Assembly: GCA_963921825.1 (NCBI GenBank)
Contig: OY997593.1
Coordinates: 54,730,039 to 54,794,038, forward strand
DNA from: Erodium maritimum
Taxonomy: Eukaryota; Streptophyta; Magnoliopsida; Geraniales; Geraniaceae
Length of the DNA: 64,000 nucleotides
Reading direction: 5' to 3'
Shown here: piece by piece, positions 59,370 through 64,000 of the stretch
Layout of the letters: each line of letters starts with the position of its first letter
Numbering within the stretch: the stretch's first letter is position 1
The notes under the pieces: model-generated
What the model saw: the letters and a program-made list of their open reading frames with translations, nothing else
Told to the model about the DNA's origin: nothing
The model's database searches: none
Translations under genes and position numbers: made by a program

Positions 59370-59384
59370 AAGTTAGTTTTTCAC
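59370..59384 (+). repeat. 15-bp target-site duplication, right (element 57004-59369)
   Basis: AAGTTAGTTTTTCAC. Confidence 0.9.
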
Positions 59385-59405
59385 CTTTATACCATGTTTT
59401 TTTAA

Positions 59406-59420
59406 TTTAATCAATTATCT
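59406..59420 (+). repeat. Target-site duplication, left (element 59421-61463)
   Basis: TTTAATCAATTATCT, identical to 61464-61478; two further T match but may be part of the tail. Confidence 0.9.
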
Positions 59421-61463
59421 TTTTTTTTAATGAAAGTTACGGATTTTATTAATACTTAAAAAGAGTTATTACATGTTTGAAATACCCGAAAGACCGAACA
59501 ATAACTCTGAGACAGGGAACCGTCTATCACGATTTTATAAAAACCATAGAGGCAAACAAAAATAAAGCTACGAAACTAATGAAGACTGTTTAAGCTGGGG
59601 TTGAAGCGCTGCCTGATCTAATGGGGAGGACTCATTTAGTCTAGTTGAAAATCGAACATGACTTCACCAGTAACAGAAAGAGGAAAGGTTTTTGTCAGAA
59701 ACCCCTCCCAAGAAAGCTCCTTGAAGTCATGGTGTCCATTCGTACCTCCTGCCAAGACTGCTTATCCGCCCTCGTCTGATCTTCTCGGGGTTCTCTAACT
59801 GATCCCCTCTTCATTCTAGGACTTTCAATCGGGAGTGTTCCCGAGACTTCAACTTTCCCGCTTCCCGATGGTTGGTCGACCACCAAGTTTTTCTAGTCCG
59901 GATCGACACCCCAACCTCTTGTACTGTTAGGTACAGTATTCAGGGTTACTATTGGGCTTCTACCACGATGCAATGGCTTTGTAGGTACAGTGTCCAGGAT
60001 AAAGGTCCCAAAACCAGTGGGGAGACCAGAGTTGTCTTGGTTCTCCAGTCTGTGGCGTACCATTTGTTCTTATGAATTCGGTGGAACTCTAGCAACGATG
60101 TGTCAAAATACGTGACGCCTAGCACCTCTCATTCGCATGTCCGAGGCCCATGTCTATCCCTCCTAAAACTGCCACAAAATATGGGCAATTTGGTGTAGGT
60201 GAGAGAGACCCGGATATGGTCCCTAAACTCCTTGAATCACAGTACTAGAGTACGACGCAGGAGACGGTCCACAGAGTACTATAAGAAGACTTTGACCCCC
60301 CCAACATAGACCCCATTTATTGCAAGGAACCTCCACGCAGACACCTAGGGCGGTTCCATTCGTCTTCCTTATTATCTTCGTCCTTACTAGCAGCGGGAGG
60401 CCATGAGTATGGACCCATAGTTGTAGGCGATTCAGGTCAGGGTGGTCTCTAGCCATCAGATCAATATCCCTAAGGAGGAGAGGGTGGCCATCAAAGCACC
60501 GGGGTTCGTTGCTCCAGTCCCATGCACGAGCCCACTCAAACACGAAGTAGAAACCAAACAATCCCTGGCCGATACCTTTAATGACCAACCCCGATGCCGA
60601 TTGACCTCCTGTATTGGTGATGACTCGTAGCATGGTCTCCTTTCGGGGGGATGTCGCTGAGCCAACAACTTTCCGACCTTGCAAATTACTGACAAGCCAA
60701 CACACTAGGATCAACAGGCGTGTAGGGTACCAATACCTCCAAGTCCTCTTCCTCATCAATCGAGCAAGAGGAGAGGCTCTCCTAGAGGTTATCCATCAGG
60801 TAGATGGTCAAGCTCACCGGGACCGGTACAACCGATGCATGGATTCCCTCCAGGGGAAGCGGGGGACTTTTTCCCGACACAACATGTACGTAGGAATAGC
60901 CGGAAGGGAGGGAATTACCTGAATACGATCAACGTTCGGTAGTGGCAGCAAAACACAAAGCGAAATCCTTGCCTTCCTGATCCTGTGCATGGCTCTCTCC
61001 TCAAAAGCAGATCGGTTCCTATCGACCTTGGTGACTCAAGACCGTTACCTAAGGAAGAGAGAGAGGCGGCAGGAGATTGCTTGGCGTCGAAGTGATTAGG
61101 GTTTGGGCCGGACGACCCCTTCTCGGTGTCGAGCGTGGGGGTGCCAGTTTAGTAATACTCGGAGAAAACGCCGCGATGGGCGTGGTGGATTACGGAAAAG
61201 AATTCGTGGTTGGTTCCAGATGAGAGGTCCTCGGCTTCCTCTTCCGTCGGGCCTTTAAAGGGCCTACGATTTTTTTAGGACGACCGCAGTGGTGAGATAA
61301 CTACCCCTTCAACCATTGGTGGTGTAGGCGGTGAAGGGACAAGAACTTTAGCCAGGGATACGACAACGACAATGACAAAAGGAGGTGTTAGGGGATAGGG
61401 TTTCCTTAAGAGAAACACACGACTTACGTGAAAGAATAATATAGATTCAGGAGCACATTAATT
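59421..61463 (-). mobile_element. ORF1-only LINE-like retroposon 3
   Basis: 2043 bp in minus orientation, flanked by a duplication of at least 15 bp. Read on the minus strand it starts CG-rich near 61460 and ends gtattaataaaatccgtaac..cattaaaaaaa at 59421. It carries an ORF1-type gene only. It lies 36 bp from the tail of the plus-strand element 57004-59369, so the two are tail to tail. Confidence 0.85.
59695..61090 (-). pseudogene. LINE ORF1-like gene (DUF4283-like), disrupted
   Basis: The clearest part is 60759-60223 on the minus strand: RKVVGSATSPRKETMLRVITN, ASGLVIKGIGQGLFGFYF, EPRCFDGHPLLLRDIDLMA and LQLWVHTHGLPLLVRTK, which is the DUF4283-like core and matches the gene at 3471-5667 stretch by stretch. 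The N-terminal part (up to about 61090) and the C-terminal part (59886-59695, ...ESPRMKRGSVREPREDQ) are in broken frames. No intact zinc knuckle was found. Confidence 0.65.
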
Positions 61464-61478
61464 TTTAATCAATTATCT
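61464..61478 (+). repeat. Target-site duplication, right (element 59421-61463)
   Basis: TTTAATCAATTATCT. Confidence 0.9.
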
Positions 61479-61579
61479 TTGATATCTCTCTTTTGTATAT
61501 CACTTATTTAATTTTTTATTTATTAATGTAAATAAATATGATAATCGTTCTTCTTCAATATAAATATGTGAATGAGCTG

Positions 61580-62340
61580 CTTTCCCTCTGACCTAGCACC
61601 GCCTCCTTCTAATCGTATTATGTGGTTTTGCTTTCAATAGTAGTTTTTCTTGGATGAAGGTCACAAACCGCTACTTCTCTACGCCTCTTCCTGTAAGTTC
61701 AGTTAGGGTTTTTTCTGCTAGGGCTCCCTTTGAGCCGCCTCTAGCCAACGCGACGCTGGCTCCCTCCCACCACCAACGACGTGTCTCCCGATCCTGGTTT
61801 TCGTTTGGCTCACCTTGACATCGATCAACATCACCGCCTCGGAGTCCCGAGGCCTCCCTGTATCGGGTAATCTCTACTTATCAACCCCCGTTGTCGTTGA
61901 AGCCGCCATCTGCGCGTCCTCCTCCCTTGCCTCCACCACCGCACCCTCTAAAGCCGCCAACTCCGTCTCTAAATCCTTCGTCATCATCTCGAACATCGCC
62001 TCTCCCTTGGCCTCCACCACCGCACCCTCGAACCCTCTCTCGATTATGGATCTAGCTAATCGAGTGCGTCTTTTTGCCTCCTCTTGAAATCAATGATCGC
62101 AGGTTCGGTTTAATACAACGAATTGAGCATGAAGGCTACTCCTTGAGCAGCAATTATTGGTTTCGTCATAATATAGAGTTAGCTTGCCTATATGGTGCCC
62201 CATCCAATACCGTCAAGGACGGTTTTAATATGAAATGAATATCGAACACTTTGTATTCTTTGTCTGTTCTTCGTGGTTGGAGATTTATCTCTGATGCACT
62301 CGAATGTATTTGAAATCTAAATTATTGAAGTTGCACCTTT
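61580..62340 (+). mobile_element. LINE-like retroposon without a clear gene
   Basis: A CT/GC-rich first half with repeated cctccaccaccgcaccctc (two copies, about 61931 and 62012) resembles the 5' half of the element at 49145. The second half is AT-rich with a taccgtcaaggacggtttt inverted word near 62207-62226. No domain and no duplication identified; boundaries are estimates. The frame at 61815-62087 is Ser/Ala-rich and not convincing. Confidence 0.4.
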
Positions 62341-62549
62341 AGTCCCAACAACCAAAATATATAAATTCACTAAATTACTTCTTCCATCTAGGCAGAAGAC
62401 TCATGGAAAAAAGCAACTAAAAAAACTAACGGAAAATTGTTTGATCATTTCTGTATCTAATCAGATTTAACAAATAAACAGATATACAACAAATTTCAAC
62501 AGACGTAACCAAAATATAAAAAAGGTTACCTATATGACAAAACAATCAA

Positions 62550-64000
62550 AATACAAATCCGGTCGTTGCCCTCGCAGACCACGCCTGGTGTAGGGGATAT
62601 ATACCGATGGGATTGGATCACCATACCACACCATTTGTCTTCACTCTCTCTCGCCGTCCCTCATGCGATCTCGCCGACCGCTATTCCGATCGCCATGGGA
62701 CCACGAGTGTCTTCTCTTCTGATGTCAGCGAGGTCTTCTAATCCACGAGGCCTGCCTCATTTTCTGTCGCTCGACGTATCGGTGCAGGGAACTGGGGTGC
62801 CTTACGATGCACGTCACAACGCGGTCCCTCTCCGGCCGAACCCTAGCCTATCTCCCTGGAGTCATCACGAGCTTGCTCTGGTGGTTGGGGTGGACGACAC
62901 ACAGCCGGGAGGTGCGTCTCCGAAGTATGTAACGTCTCGCTTCATAGGGGGAGGGGATGGTCCGGGACGTGATGGAAAGCGCGACCGTCTCATCGGTCAC
63001 GATAGTCAGTAACCGATTCCACCACCTGTTCGTCGTCGCTGGGCACGGAGGCGGAGTAGGGTTTGGATTCCTTGTAGCAGAGTCGGTATTGGTCTTGCTT
63101 ATGGGGCTGGTGGCCCCCTACATAAGGACTCGAGGATGGAGGCATCAGAGCACATGGAGACCATTGTCCGGGGGAGAGTCCATACGTCGGCCTCAACACG
63201 GTACCCTCAGACTCATCTCCCGGCGTATCAGAGAGATCTGTTGCACTACAATGCAGCGAGTGGACCGCACCCTCGTGTCAAACGACCGATGGTTCACCAC
63301 TCCCTACCGGTTGGGGTGGTGACGCAATACTATGGGGATTCTGGAGGAAATGGTGAGGCGTTGGGTTTGGAGCGGGAGCCAGAGGCCCCAACCCTGGTGA
63401 CAATGGATCTGATACCTAGGGTTTGGTTATCTCGAGGAAGGGGGATCGGGATAACAATGGACCCGGTACCTAACCCGGATCTCCGAGCCCCCACTTGGGA
63501 TGTCAGTTAGGTGCCCGCGATAAGCCTCCCTGGGTGGTCCTATACACGGGAACATCCCGCGAGGGGCTGGGGGAGATCAGCTCCCTACTGATTCGTTTGC
63601 TGCCCAGCTACCACGGGAGCGTGGTAGGTTTGGGAGTGGAGGAATCGCCCACTCTGGTGCGGGAGCTGTGGAAGCTACGACACCTTTGGATCATAGGGGC
63701 GCAACTGATGAGTTCCTGGGAAGGATGGCGCCATCATCTGGTTGGGACGCCAAGTTACAGGCGGGTGAGATGCCCTGCTGGGATGGATAATACACCACCT
63801 GAGCATTAGGGACTGGCTCTAGGAGGGGTCCCTAGCCGATGCTTTACCTCCTACCACTGCCATTACCGTAGAGGTCCCACAAGATCTCTGGTATCCTGTT
63901 CCCCCTCTCCGTCTTCTACCTTTGCCTATGAGGCGTCAAAATACCGTCTGTGACGGTTCTGGTACTACAAGGTTCAGTGACCGTTGTTCGTTCACACTGA
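62550..64000 (+). mobile_element. ORF1-type retroposon 4, cut by the window end
   Basis: A coding-like GC-rich region with broken frames (62566-63012, 62957-63322, 63136-63510, 63495-63809). The block at 63835-63960 (cctcctaccactgccattaccgtagaggt ... taccgtctgtgacggttctgg) matches 5456-5580 of element 1 closely, so this is the same family as element 1. Its 3' end and any duplication lie beyond the window. Confidence 0.6.

Noticed and set aside
61815..62087. 90-residue Ser/Ala-rich frame
   Set aside because: Simple composition from repeated cctccacc words in a retroposon.

Overview
This is nuclear DNA of a flowering plant, almost certainly a eudicot. The two intact genes have short GT-AG introns and encode plant-only proteins, and most of the rest is made of plant retrotransposon types (Ty3/gypsy, Copia-like LTRs, L1-type LINEs, Mutator-type MITEs). 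I cannot name the species. No bacterial operon, tRNA, rRNA or CRISPR array was found.

Layout. 1-3.4 kb holds retroposon and LTR remnants. 3.44-5.70 kb is a LINE-like retroposon that carries only an ORF1-type gene (DUF4283 plus zinc knuckle). 7.7-10.1 kb (+) is an eight-coding-exon bHLH transcription factor of the bHLH62/bHLH78/CIB group. 11.3-13.8 kb (-) is a five-exon CSLC xyloglucan backbone glucan synthase. The two genes are convergent and are the only host genes I can support. Behind the CSLC start lies a cluster of four CACGTG boxes (15.03-15.34 kb). 15.4-29 kb is repeat: a Copia-like LTR, a hAT-like element with another repeat inside it, a full retroposon with a 12-bp target duplication and an array of imperfect palindromes, and a 2.1-kb solo LTR.

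29.1-40.1 kb is a nested unit. An 8.9-kb Ty3/gypsy element (minus strand, initiator-Met PBS, gag but no pol) sits inside another copy of the same retroposon family. 40.1-48.35 kb is a second, decayed Ty3/gypsy region with an Athila/Tat-like PBS and PPT, gag, retropepsin, no recognisable RT or integrase, two LTRs meeting in inverted orientation, and an 826-bp MITE with a perfect 9-bp target duplication. 49.1-51.3 kb holds a 1.5-kb retroposon (15-bp duplication) with a second MITE nested in it, and a third MITE further on; both MITEs have perfect 9-bp duplications. 51.3-56.1 kb contains two L1 LINE remnants, one with endonuclease, reverse transcriptase and RNase H regions. 57.0-61.5 kb holds two more ORF1-only retroposons inserted tail to tail, each with a target duplication of at least 15 bp, and 62.5-64 kb starts a fourth.

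The most interesting pattern is the repeated presence of complete, target-duplicated retroposons that carry only the LINE ORF1-like gene, or no gene at all, with L1-like 3' ends. It resembles a plant counterpart of mammalian half-L1 (HAL1) elements that would be mobilised in trans by an ORF2 supplied elsewhere.
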